Below are positions 37,581 through 45,228 of a DNA stretch of 64,000 bases, piece by piece (within the stretch, counting starts at the first letter, position 1; every line of letters begins with the position of its first letter). Under the pieces are notes generated by a model. The model had not been told where the DNA came from and ran no database searches. It was given only the letters and a program-made list of their open reading frames with translations. Made by a program: the position numbers and the translations under genes. Location of the stretch: positions 1 to 64,000 of the forward strand of contig JAJFLB010000060.1 of the NCBI GenBank assembly GCA_021772915.1. Reading direction: 5' to 3'. This stretch comes from Gammaproteobacteria bacterium. Lineage in GTDB: Bacteria > Pseudomonadota > Gammaproteobacteria > Xanthomonadales > SZUA-36.

Positions 37581-37591
37581 GAACTCTGACC
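37554..37591. repeat. REP-like palindrome overlapping the methyltransferase 3' end
   Basis: CTGGGGTCA occurs twice (37554-37562 and 37565-37573). The second copy leads into a palindrome GGTCAGAGT-AAGA-ACTCTGACC at 37570-37591. GGGGTCAGAGT palindromes of this type are common dispersed extragenic repeats in gammaproteobacteria. A related element lies at 38035-38060, on the other side of the thioesterase gene. Confidence 0.75.
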
Positions 37592-37615
37592 TCTACATTG
37601 CAATCGGGAGGCGAA

Positions 37616-38008
37616 ATGTCGACAACAAGCTCTACAATAAGAAGAGTGCCGGCCGTGCGTGCCCGTGCAATGCCCGCGGACACAAATCCTGCGGGGGATA
37701 TCTTCGGTGGTTGGCTGATGTCGCAAATGGATGTGGCCGGTGAAATTACGGCCCGCCAACGCACAAGGACCCGAGTCGTCACGGTTGCCGTCAACGCCAT
37801 GACCTTTCACAAGCCCGTTCATGTGGGTGATGTTGTCAGCTGCTACACGGTGATCGAGCACATCGGCCGCACATCGGTCACGGTAAGAATTGAGGCCGTG
37901 GCCATGCGTCAGGACAGCGGTAAGGAAGTGCCGGTGACCGAAGGGGTCTTTGTGTATGTGGCGGTTGATGGTGAAGGACAGCCGACACCGGTGCCGCAAC
38001 CTGCCTGA
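37616..38008 (+). CDS. Acyl-CoA thioesterase (YciA family hotdog fold)
   Basis: Protein of 130 residues that hydrolyses acyl-CoA thioesters. The ATG at 37616 follows GGGAGG with 5-6 bases spacing; a TTG at 37598 is an unlikely alternative. The hotdog signature ADTNPAGDIFGGWLMSQMD holds the catalytic aspartate region, and FHKPVHVGDVV is typical of the YciA/acyl-CoA hydrolase group. REP-like palindromes sit on both sides of the gene (37554-37591 and 38035-38060), so it is an isolated transcription unit or a unit that has moved. Confidence 0.9.
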   Translation: MSTTSSTIRRVPAVRARAMPADTNPAGDIFGGWLMSQMDVAGEITARQRTRTRVVTVAVNAMTFHKPVHVGDVVSCYTVIEHIGRTSVTVRIEAVAMRQDSGKEVPVTEGVFVYVAVDGEGQPTPVPQPA

Positions 38009-38034
38009 ATCAACATTCGGAGCCGGTGAACAAT

Positions 38035-38060
38035 GGGGCCAGGGTGTTCACTCTGACCCC
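38035..38060. repeat. REP-like palindrome downstream of thioesterase
   Basis: GGGGCCAGGGTG-TT-CACTCTGACCCC forms a 12-bp stem with two G-T type pairs. It is the same family as the element at 37554-37591 (right arm ACTCTGACC). It lies 26 bases after the thioesterase stop and 22 bases before the 3' end of the convergent methyltransferase gene, where it may protect or terminate transcripts. Confidence 0.75.
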
Positions 38061-38081
38061 CCAGTTTATAAACTCATAAGA

Positions 38082-38876
38082 TCAGGGCTTTTTGAACAGC
38101 AACACGAAGCGATCCGTTGGCGCGCCATCCATCTTGAAAAACGCCTTGCTACGATCATCTTCCGGGACCTGCAGCAAGTCACTGCGACCTGCCAGTTCAA
38201 AACCGGCAGCCTGCATTTGCGCGATTACGAAGGCATCCTCAATGCGGTGTTCACCACCTGACTCCAGGGCCATGGCATTACCCGTACCTTCAGGTGCGGC
38301 GTGGTCAGTAATCAACATAAAGCCACCGGGCCGTACGGCCTTACACAACTCAAGCAGAGTTGCATCGGGGTCTGGCGTCAGTCGTTGCAGGTCGTGAATA
38401 ATCATGCCGGCAAAAATGGCATCCAGGCTGTTCTCTTTGAGACCCAGGTCGTCAAATTCTTTTCTGTAGTCAATCACGTTGGCCAGGCGATTATCGGCCA
38501 GCCGCGTTGCTAGTGTGCCGTCATCGAACCTGTCAAAAAAGTACTGTGGGTTTTGCGACCAGACCTTTCCTTCCTCCCCAACCAGACGTGCCAACAATTC
38601 GGTGTAATAACCACTGCCTGCAAAAAAGTCCAACACGTTCATTCCGGGTTTAAAGCCGGCGAATCCCATTACCAATGCGGGGCTGCGTTTGTCATCCCTG
38701 GCCCTGTCGGCCTCGGAACGATCCGGGTGGTTGACCGTGGCAGCTATGGCAGTGGTGGCATCCACTGCTTTTGCACGGACAGCAGGTGCTTCTGTTTGGG
38801 CTTGTGGCTGCTCGGTCGCTTCGCCTTGGCAGGCGCTTAGAATAAATACAAATACTAATAGAATCAGACGGTACAT
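38082..38876 (-). CDS. Lipoprotein methyltransferase-like protein (COG4798 type)
   Basis: Protein of 264 residues from the ATG at 38876, which has GGAG with 6-7 bases spacing. An N-terminal lipoprotein signal ends in LSAC, then a SAM-dependent methyltransferase fold follows with VLDFFAGSGYYTELLARLVG and RPGGFMLITDHAA. Exported predicted methyltransferases of this kind (COG4798) are found in proteobacteria, but a SAM source in the periplasm is not obvious, so the activity is uncertain. The frame is open upstream to 39011 without conserved sequence. Confidence 0.8.
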   Translation of the reverse strand: MYRLILLVFVFILSACQGEATEQPQAQTEAPAVRAKAVDATTAIAATVNHPDRSEADRARDDKRSPALVMGFAGFKPGMNVLDFFAGSGYYTELLARLVGEEGKVWSQNPQYFFDRFDDGTLATRLADNRLANVIDYRKEFDDLGLKENSLDAIFAGMIIHDLQRLTPDPDATLLELCKAVRPGGFMLITDHAAPEGTGNAMALESGGEHRIEDAFVIAQMQAAGFELAGRSDLLQVPEDDRSKAFFKMDGAPTDRFVLLFKKP

Positions 38877-39065
38877 AGGCTTCTCCATTGTGAGACCCAC
38901 AATAATACACGCTCTGCGGAAGTCGAATCGCAGAAAAGTTCGTAAACGCCTCCTATACTGAGATTGTGCACCGCCGGTTTTCACCCTGGATACTATGGGG
39001 ATCATGGGCACGACAGATCAGTGTGGACAATGCGGTCTACCTACTAACAATCAGGTCACCATAAA

Positions 39066-39746
39066 ATGGAAATCCTACATCGCGACGATATGCACCTCGG
39101 TGGTTTTGCCGGTCTTACGGAACATCGACTGGTGATGGATCCAAGACCCTGGGGGAATAGTACCGAGCCCGGAACCTGGCCGGGGATTGGTAACTTCGTT
39201 TACCTCGCTGATGCGCGCTTTAATCCCATGGGGGAGACCCGCATGCACCCCCACCGCGAGATTGATGTCATTTCGGTGATGGTCGAAGGTCGCATCGCCC
39301 ACGAGGGTTCGCTCGAACACGGCCAGGAAGTCGTCGCAGGACAGGTCCAGGTCCAGCGTGCCGGTGGCGAAGGGTTTTCCCACAACGAGATTAACCCTGA
39401 TACCGAGAAAAACCGCATGATCCAGCTTTGGATTCTGCCCGAGACCCCGGGCCAACCAGCGGGGTACAAGTTGTACACGCCGGAAAAAGGCGAACTCAGG
39501 CGGGTCTACGGAGGGGCTGCTGGCCAGGACGATACCTATGCCGCCGATACCCTGATGGATGTTGGTTCCATGAGCACTGGGACTGACATCAAAATCGATG
39601 GTCCATTTATGGTTTATCTGACACATGGTTCGGGTCAGGCCAATGGCCAAAAGGTAAACGGTGGTGATCTTATCCGCGGTGAAAACCTGGTGCTTGAGTC
39701 GGTTGGGGAGGTCGACCTGATTGCCGTTCATCTGCGCAAGAACTGA
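39066..39746 (+). CDS. Pirin family protein
   Basis: Bicupin protein of 226 residues. The N-terminal cupin has HPHREIDVISVMVEG and GFSHNEINPD, which give the metal-binding His/His/His/Glu set of pirins (YhaK/YhhW type). Bacterial pirins include quercetinase-like enzymes and stress-induced proteins; which applies here is not known. It starts 190 bases from the divergent lipoprotein methyltransferase gene. Confidence 0.88.
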   Translation: MEILHRDDMHLGGFAGLTEHRLVMDPRPWGNSTEPGTWPGIGNFVYLADARFNPMGETRMHPHREIDVISVMVEGRIAHEGSLEHGQEVVAGQVQVQRAGGEGFSHNEINPDTEKNRMIQLWILPETPGQPAGYKLYTPEKGELRRVYGGAAGQDDTYAADTLMDVGSMSTGTDIKIDGPFMVYLTHGSGQANGQKVNGGDLIRGENLVLESVGEVDLIAVHLRKN

Positions 39747-39851
39747 CCAAAGAAACCAACCTTCCAATTACATAGCGTTTTGTCGATGGTATATACCGAT
39801 TTGCAATTAAAGCCCATTTAACCAAGTTTCTTACCCAACAGGAAGACACTA

Positions 39852-40610
39852 ATGATCCTTCGCCACCTTGCAGAGGCAATCAAAAAACAAAGCTGGTTTA
39901 CAGCTTTGTTGGAGTTAATGATCGTCGTGTTAGGTATCTACATTGGTCTGCAGGTTGATGACTGGAACGACATCCGCAAAGAGCGGCAACTCGAAACGGC
40001 CTATTTGCAGGAACTCCTCGAGGATTTCGAGACCAACCGGGATTCGCTGATCGGTTCGATCGACGTATTCGAACAGCTTATCCATGCCATGATCGGGCTC
40101 CTGGAGCAATCGGCACTGGACTCCCCCGAGTGGACCGTCGCTGAGTTGAACGCGGGATTTAGAGTTATCCAGGAAATGCCTACGTTTATGCCGGCCGAAA
40201 GGGCGTATTCCAATCTGACCGGGTCGGGCGACCTGAAGCTGCTGAAAAGCCGTCGACTGCAAAATGCACTGGCCCAGTATTTCTCAACAGCGGAGCTCCT
40301 GCGTCTGGTCCAGGCCACTCACGAACTGGAGCTGGTGCGGACCTTTCAACCTTACATTATCAAGAATATGGATTATCAGGCGGTGCGTTATGAACGGCTG
40401 GTTGATTTCCTGTTACCACCCGCGGTCGAAGAAGACCGCATCCTGGAAGTGCTCGGGACCCGGGAATTTCGCAATATCATTACCCAAAAATGGACCATCT
40501 CAACCGACCTGTTGAATCAAAACCGCCAGATGAAGGATCAAACCATGGCCATTATCTCGATTCTGGAGGAGGAAATAGCCGGAGCGACTCGAGCACCGGT
40601 TAGTCAATAA
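39852..40610 (+). CDS. DUF6090 family membrane protein
   Basis: Protein of 252 residues with a single N-terminal membrane helix (about 15-35, WFTALLELMIVVLGIYIGLQV) followed directly by DDWNDIRKER, the conserved entry of the DUF6090 family, and a long helical cytoplasmic or periplasmic part. Function is unknown. AGGAAG precedes the ATG by about 7 bases. It is a single gene at the left border of the accessory island. Confidence 0.75.
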   Translation: MILRHLAEAIKKQSWFTALLELMIVVLGIYIGLQVDDWNDIRKERQLETAYLQELLEDFETNRDSLIGSIDVFEQLIHAMIGLLEQSALDSPEWTVAELNAGFRVIQEMPTFMPAERAYSNLTGSGDLKLLKSRRLQNALAQYFSTAELLRLVQATHELELVRTFQPYIIKNMDYQAVRYERLVDFLLPPAVEEDRILEVLGTREFRNIITQKWTISTDLLNQNRQMKDQTMAIISILEEEIAGATRAPVSQ

Positions 40611-40715
40611 TTGGAGGTTATTGAGAGTTAATAAAGCAAGAAGTATACGACCGCTTTACGGCAACAAGTGGTTATAGGATTAGCCAAAATTTCAATACCG
40701 TCTAGGGCAGCTAAC

Positions 40716-40868
40716 GACCTATTCTGTTCTGTTGAAAAACTCATCTTTAATCGGGAATTTGATCAATTTTGGTCGATAGATACTCTCTAACCCATTGTTT
40801 TTGTTGAGCGGCGTTTCCGCAGGAACGCCTAAAAGTCGACAAACCAGAGTTTTTTAAGGGTATAGACC
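40716..40868. mobile_element. MITE-like element, copy 1
   Basis: A 153-bp non-coding element. The left end (40716-40742) carries CCTATTCTG and TTGAAAAACTC, with an extra TTCTG duplicated inside. The right end (40847-40868) GAGTTTTTTAAGGGTATAG matches the right end of copy 2 at 18 of 22 positions. The interior, for example CTAACCCATTGTTTTTGTTG, aligns with the reverse complement of copy 2 (CTAACTCGTTGTTTTTATTG), so the two copies are inverted relative to each other. It fills most of the 349-base gap 40611-40959; nothing else was recognised there. Confidence 0.65.
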
Positions 40869-40959
40869 GGTAGCGGACGAAGGCTGCAGGTCTGTTAAGA
40901 CTATCCGACCCGGTATTCCGTTAGAACGGGTCCATCAACGAACTCAGGAAATGGGACAA

Positions 40960-41169
40960 TTAGTCTTTTGAAGGATTTAACTTTTCGAGCTCCTTATTTA
41001 GTGAGTCGAATTTCCTGTTTGTTGATTCAAATTCCTTCGGTATCACGTCGAAATCTTTGAGCTTATTCTCTAGCTTATTGAGACGCCCATGAAGATAAAC
41101 CAACCCCAGTATCGAAATACCAAATGCCGACATCGCCAACGTGAACGCTAGTACACCAAAACTATCCAT
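40960..41169 (-). CDS. Small membrane protein with coiled-coil tail
   Basis: Protein of 69 residues: one membrane helix (about 6-27, LAFTLAMSAFGISILGLVYL) followed by a charged heptad region to the end (LNKLENKLKDF). It is encoded 75 bases downstream of a PadR-type regulator on the same strand, the usual place for the membrane protein controlled by such a regulator, although partners are normally larger. Function unknown. It lies inside the interval bracketed by the two MITE-like elements. Confidence 0.65.
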   Translation of the reverse strand: MDSFGVLAFTLAMSAFGISILGLVYLHGRLNKLENKLKDFDVIPKEFESTNRKFDSLNKELEKLNPSKD

Positions 41170-41244
41170 AATCTAACTCCGTTAATTTGTTTAAGCGAAT
41201 CGTTTTGCTGTTTCGCCACGTCAGGATTAAACTCGTCACACGCG

Positions 41245-41562
41245 CTACCAAAGTGAGGTTAAAGCGTCGTTGGCAACGAGCCATTGTCGCTTCTTTTCCT
41301 CGAGTTCAGCTCGCCCAACTTTGCTAATCGAATAGTACTTCCGCTTTCGGCCAGTGGGCGATGCCTGCCAATACGAGCAAACGCACCCCTGCTTCTCCAG
41401 CCGGTGCAGAACTGGATACAACATGCTATCCGTCCATTTGAGCTCGTTTTCCGTCAACACACCGACTCGCTGAATGATCTCGTAGCCGTAGGAGTCTCCT
41501 TCGACGAGTATCGACAGGATAAGTGGCTTTGAGGTCGCGGCGACGAGTTCTTTATCAACCAT
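41245..41562 (-). CDS. PadR family transcriptional regulator
   Basis: Winged-helix repressor of 105 residues: LILSILVEGDSYGYEIIQRV and LYPVLHRLEKQGCV are the PadR core, followed by the wing KRKYYSISKVGRAEL and a short C-terminal helix. The frame is open to 41616, but I choose the ATG at 41562 (MVDKEL) because the preceding bases hold a promoter with an operator-like palindrome. The upstream 'codons' are this palindrome. Ligand unknown. The downstream gene for a small membrane protein is the probable target together with padR itself. Confidence 0.88.
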   Translation of the reverse strand: MVDKELVAATSKPLILSILVEGDSYGYEIIQRVGVLTENELKWTDSMLYPVLHRLEKQGCVCSYWQASPTGRKRKYYSISKVGRAELEEKKRQWLVANDALTSLW

Positions 41563-41568
41563 TGCAGT

Positions 41569-41597
41569 ATGATGCATCACACTGTGATGTATGTCAA
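41569..41597 (-). promoter_or_regulatory. padR promoter with operator palindrome
   Basis: On the minus strand TTGACA (41597-41592) and CATCAT (41574-41569) are separated by exactly 17 bases. The spacer is almost filled by a palindrome with core CATCACACTGTGATG (region 41572-41592). The -10 end is 6 bases from the ATG, so transcription would begin at or next to the start codon. This suggests a leaderless mRNA under direct autorepression by PadR. Confidence 0.6.
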
Positions 41598-41706
41598 TAA
41601 CCATTGCGGCAATCAAGTAAGAGTTCTCTTTGGTTCAGTTACTGCCTGTCACTGTCTCAGCATTTGAAGGACCGTATATGGACTCTTCCTCATTGCAAGC
41701 ACTCCT

Positions 41707-41853
41707 GGCCTATTCTGTTGAAAAACTCCCTTTCGTGGAAACTTGGGCATTTCAGTGAAATCTACACCCAATAAAAACAACGAGTTAGACTCAGACAGTT
41801 GACTTAATTTGAACAAAATCCCGGTAGAAACGAGTTTTTCAACAGAATAGACC
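41707..41853. mobile_element. MITE-like element, copy 2
   Basis: A 147-bp non-coding element with terminal inverted repeats at 41707-41728 and 41832-41853: CTATTCTGTTGAAAAACTC on the left is matched perfectly by its reverse complement on the right. It contains no gene. It is homologous to the element at 40716-40868 in opposite orientation. The ends resemble those of known insertion sequences, but I cannot assign the family. Target-site duplication is not clear. Confidence 0.75.
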
Positions 41854-41873
41854 AACTGCAGTCATTCGAGTAA

Positions 41874-42008
41874 GCCAGTGTTTGCAGTGATAGTGGTGGT
41901 GAAGTCGGAATTATTGCCAGCCTAGGAGACCCAATGGTTATCGGCAAGATACTCACTCACCTGGTTGCCAAAGCGGCTACCGTGGGAACCGCACTTTGCC
42001 GGGGGATA
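41874..42008 (+). pseudogene. Fossil of IS91-type/zinc-finger transposase C terminus
   Basis: The plus-strand frame reads SVCSDSGGEVGIIASLGD followed by PMVIGKILTHLVAKAA. IS91-type and related transposases end with CxxCGGExKIIAxIEDPxVIxKILxHLG, so nearly every conserved position is recognisable, although the second cysteine has become serine. An in-frame stop lies at 41871 and the rest of the gene is missing. It begins 20 bases from the right end of MITE copy 2. The right boundary of the remnant is approximate. Confidence 0.5.
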
Positions 42009-42009
42009 C

Positions 42010-42684
42010 TTACTCCGTGTAAACGGGATCAATGCCGGGTCCGTATATCACAGCGGCTGTATACGGTTGTTCTACCCCGCCTTCGATGAAAAGAACCTGG
42101 TCTTTCCAACTTAAGCCACCGATCATATCATTGGTATAAGTATCAGGAAAATAAAGCATGATGTGGGGATTTCCTGAGTGGTCTTTTCCATACATCATGG
42201 CATTAGAAAGCATGTAACTGAAGGCCAAGTTTTCAATGCGTTGAAAACGCCCGCTTTGGATCGCTTTTTTAACTGCAGCGTTGGCCTCTTTGGGCGGCGT
42301 CTTGTTGATTGCCAATTGTGTACGAAATTCTTGCAGTGGCAGAATTATTTCTACTGCTGTGGCATCAAGGCATTCGGGGACAAGATTGTTTGGATCATAC
42401 ATTCCGTCTTCAAAATAGGCAGGGCCACCCCAGGATCTGATAACCAGGCAGACAAAATCACTCCCGCCTTCGATGACGGTCTTGTATCCATCTGCCTGCA
42501 AAACCAAAATCGTGGCCCTGGCAGAGATTTTAGCTGGAGCCGCGCTTTTGGCGAGAGCGATTTCATGCGCCTCATCCAACAGGAATTCTGCAATTCCGGG
42601 AATCCGTTTTTCTGATTCTACTGCCCACAGGATATCGAAATGGGTCGTAATCAGAACAAGAGCAAGCATGAGTAATCTGTTCAT
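42010..42684 (-). CDS. Exported protein of unknown function
   Basis: Protein of 224 residues from the ATG at 42684 (frame open to 42786). It starts with a signal peptide (NRLLMLALVLITTHFDILWA) and continues with a soluble domain containing SDFVCLVIRSWGGPAYFE and YGKDHSGNPHIMLYFPDTY. These segments resemble proteins of unknown role seen in marine proteobacteria and Bacteroidetes; no catalytic motif is identified. It lies 16 bases beyond the 3' end of the truncated DUF1624 gene on the same strand. Confidence 0.65.
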   Translation of the reverse strand: MNRLLMLALVLITTHFDILWAVESEKRIPGIAEFLLDEAHEIALAKSAAPAKISARATILVLQADGYKTVIEGGSDFVCLVIRSWGGPAYFEDGMYDPNNLVPECLDATAVEIILPLQEFRTQLAINKTPPKEANAAVKKAIQSGRFQRIENLAFSYMLSNAMMYGKDHSGNPHIMLYFPDTYTNDMIGGLSWKDQVLFIEGGVEQPYTAAVIYGPGIDPVYTE

Positions 42685-42700
42685 TTTTTTTCCATTGTCT

Positions 42701-43714
42701 CTAAAACAAAGAAAGCCAAGCCTTCCTACTGGTGTGTTTGTAGTTGGAAAACCATTTGCATGCAGGATAAAGCACTCCGACAACACCCAACCAAATCAGG
42801 TACACAGTAAACAGGCCAAACCCCCAGGTTTCAGGATATTGTCCAAAACTTTTTGTCATTTCAGATACCGGGAAACCCATCAGCAAGCCAAAGAACACAG
42901 CAAGAAGATGAATGAAATAAATATGGATGACATAGAAAAACAAAGGCACCCTGCCGAAAACTATCATGACCCTGGCAAAGGTACCGGACAGTTTTTCAAA
43001 CGCACCCAGAAGGATCAGTGCCGGGCCCAGGGTCATAAGAAGAAAATCCAGAGATGCTGGATACTTGGTGGTATTGAAAAAAGAAAGAATGGTTTGCTGT
43101 CTGCTCCAGGGGGCAGGATCACCGTATCCATTCAGACCTCTGACAACAAAGAAGAGGGCTGTGACCACCATACCCAAAACCAACAACTTTTTGTTACGGT
43201 GGACCTCTGCTTTTGTGTAAAGCACCCCCATTGCATAACCCAGGGCCATGACCCCGAACCAGGGGATCAGAGGATAGATCACAAAGTACCTAATCAACGG
43301 TAGCTCCACAAATCCCTGCTCGTGCAGTATTTGCCAGATCAGGGCCCATGCCCCGGACATATTGTCCGACGAAACACCATCCAGCAGGTTGTGGCCAACC
43401 ACCATGAAGACCCCAAAGCCAATGATGGCTGGCATGGGCAATTGAATCAGCGCTGCCAGCACAATCATGGAAACGCCAATGGCCCAAACGACATTGAGGA
43501 ATGTCAGGTAGCTCAGGTCAAAGTTCCAGCCAAAAGTGATGATGGTCAAATCCAGGAAGACCAATACCAGCCCCCTGATGACAAGAAATTTTGCAACCTC
43601 CGGTTTGCTTTTTCCCCTGCTGACACCCGTCGCTGTTCTCAGGAATGCTTGGTTCTGATCACTTTGTTCGGATTGGTTGGGGCGGAACGTGGGATGAAAG
43701 GGTCGAAAAGGCGA
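42701..43714 (-). pseudogene. N-terminally truncated DUF1624 (heparan-alpha-glucosaminide N-acetyltransferase-like) gene
   Basis: The frame encodes membrane helices and motifs of DUF1624 proteins: SRGKSKPEVAKFLVIRGL, ITFGWNFDLSY, YPLIPWFGVMALGYAMG, SFFNTTKYPASLDFLLMTLG and FYVIHIYFIHL. The family normally has about 80-100 more residues at the N terminus, including a DxxRG helix. Here the frame meets a TGA at 43715-43717 and beyond it lies unrelated sequence on the other strand. No good start codon is present; TTG at 43564 would give 287 residues. I judge it a 5'-deleted gene, though a shortened product cannot be excluded. Confidence 0.6.
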
Positions 43715-43767
43715 TCAAAACACTCGGAGCGCTCGCCTGGAGCAGTTTTGGGTGCAAGTAAACAGCC

Positions 43768-44073
43768 ATGGCCTCACCGGGCATTGCAAATCATCTTTTA
43801 GGCGGGTCTGCATTATTTGGCAATGTGACGGTTCGGGATATCAGTAGCGATCTTGGTGGAGGAAAAACTGGGCATGGGTTCTTGTAAGCAGGCTTTACTG
43901 CATCAATAAGTGGGTCAACCTCCATAATTCGCGGTAAGTTTGCGGAGTTTAAACAAGCCATAGCATCTGCAATTGTGGGTGGCGCGGCTTCTGACAAGCA
44001 GAGATCAACCGTGCACTTGAACCTTGCCGAATGGCTGCTTAGACTAATCCAACAACTGGACCAGTTAATGTAA
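43768..44073 (+). pseudogene. Fossil of RHS/haemagglutinin-type polymorphic toxin-delivery protein
   Basis: Reading from an ATG at 43768, the frame gives VRDISSDLGGGKTGHGFL, a TAA at 43885-43887, then AGFTASISGS, IRGKFAEFKQAIASAIVGGAASD, ending at TAA 44071-44073. Large RHS and filamentous-haemagglutinin proteins carry near their C termini the paired motifs GGxxSxLGGGKFGHGFxSAGFT and AxVGGxASxxxGGKFANGA. The match over the first motif is strong, with a single nonsense codon where serine is usual. Upstream parts are missing. A short functional ORF is unlikely. Confidence 0.5.
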
Positions 44074-44114
44074 GCAAGTCAACGTTGTGCTTGCAGTTTA
44101 AGCCGAGAGATCAG

Positions 44115-44708
44115 ATGACCGTTTTTTCCGCAGCACTACTCCTGTTTCTCGTAATGGATCCTTTTGGGAACATTCCCTTCTACATCACGGCTTTAAAAAA
44201 TGTAGATTCTTCGAGACACACTGCGATCATTGTTCGCGAATTGGCTATCGCCCTGATCGTATTGATGACATTTCTGTTTGCCGGGCAGCAATTACTGAAT
44301 GCCGTGCAGATTTCCGAATCGGCTCTAACAACGGCGGGTGGTACCATTTTGTTTCTTATCGCAATTAAGATGATATTTCCTGCTTCAAATCATACTTTGT
44401 CAGAGGACGTATCCGGAGAGCCGTTTATCGTGCCACTGGCCATTCCCTATGTTGCCGGCCCTTCCTCAATGGCAACTGTGTTGTTGGTTATGAACCAGGA
44501 ACCGAGTCGTTGGCCTGAGTGGTTACTGGCATTGGTAATTGCGTGGTTTTTGACCGGGATCATCATCTTAACGTCAAGCGTGATAGGACAATTTCTGGGC
44601 AAAAAAGGAATGATTGCAATCGAACGCTTGATGGGTATGTTGCTGGTAGCGATTTCAATCCAGATGCTGATGACCGGAGTCCGGCAATTTATCAAAACAA
44701 TTGCGTGA
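44115..44708 (+). CDS. MarC family membrane protein
   Basis: Protein of 197 residues with six predicted helices, matching the MarC/UPF0056 family: MDPFGNIPFY near the start, FIVPLAIPYVAGPSSMATV in the middle and IERLMGMLLVAISIQMLMTGV at the end. The ATG at 44115 has GAGAGA upstream; an earlier TTG at 44085 is unlikely. Despite its name MarC is not shown to cause drug resistance, and its role is unknown. Confidence 0.88.
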   Translation: MTVFSAALLLFLVMDPFGNIPFYITALKNVDSSRHTAIIVRELAIALIVLMTFLFAGQQLLNAVQISESALTTAGGTILFLIAIKMIFPASNHTLSEDVSGEPFIVPLAIPYVAGPSSMATVLLVMNQEPSRWPEWLLALVIAWFLTGIIILTSSVIGQFLGKKGMIAIERLMGMLLVAISIQMLMTGVRQFIKTIA

Positions 44709-45228
44709 ACACTAATCGCAAGGCTATTTTCGAGTTCCGCAACTGGCCGGTTGCAGCCCTTCGTTTGTCTGAAAATAACACTTCGTGAATGACTGCTTTG
44801 CGGTCCGCAGCAGACCTTCACCACATGCAAGTGCAGAGGGCAACTTCCGGCCAAAAACAGCCCCCCAGCCGTTGTGGTGTTTTCTTTGTCTCTCCCAAGA
44901 ATTAACCTATGTCAAGGTGCTTCCCCTTCGTGATGTGTATGCTTATAGGCGGGCATTAAACTGAAATAAGGGTTGGTACAAAATGGACCGCTTCTGGCCG
45001 GACGCGGTTTTTTACATCGCAGAGATTCGCGTCTGACGAACAGCCGCTTTGCGCTCAGGAGCGGCCTGTCGTGTGATGAGATATTGGCAGGCAGCTTTTT
45101 TCGCTGAAGTTATGTGTTGTTGCGTTTAAGGGGTGCTTAATAAGTCAATGGGTAGATTGTAATGTTACCAGTCCTTACTGCTAGTTCAGGTTGTCGTCTG
45201 CCTTCCATCCGACTAAAACGTCATTCTC
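44709..45228. other. Gene-free region with dispersed repeats
   Basis: About 520 bases without a credible gene. It contains a 41-base repeat unit at 44787-44827, a related, more diverged unit around 45039-45070 (AACAGCCGCTTTGCG), and the motif CTTCCGGCCAAAAACAGCC at 44842-44860. The promoter of the metalloprotease gene should lie near 45120-45220, but I see no clear elements. Confidence 0.65.
44787..44827. repeat. Dispersed 41-bp repeat, left copy
   Basis: This unit is the reverse complement of 48470-48510 with 38 of 41 identical positions (shared core CATGTGGTGAAGGTCTGCTG on the opposite strand). The two copies stand in inverted orientation on either side of the GC-rich metalloprotease gene. 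Both are followed within about 50 bases by a CTTCCGGC-AAAA-CAGCC motif. Confidence 0.8.

Noticed and set aside
43322-43801. Plus-strand 159-residue frame
   Set aside because: Antisense to conserved DUF1624 membrane sequence; Gln/His/Asn-rich without motifs.
43791-43997. Minus-strand 68-residue frame
   Set aside because: It is the complement of the RHS-like fossil, whose plus-strand reading has recognisable motifs.
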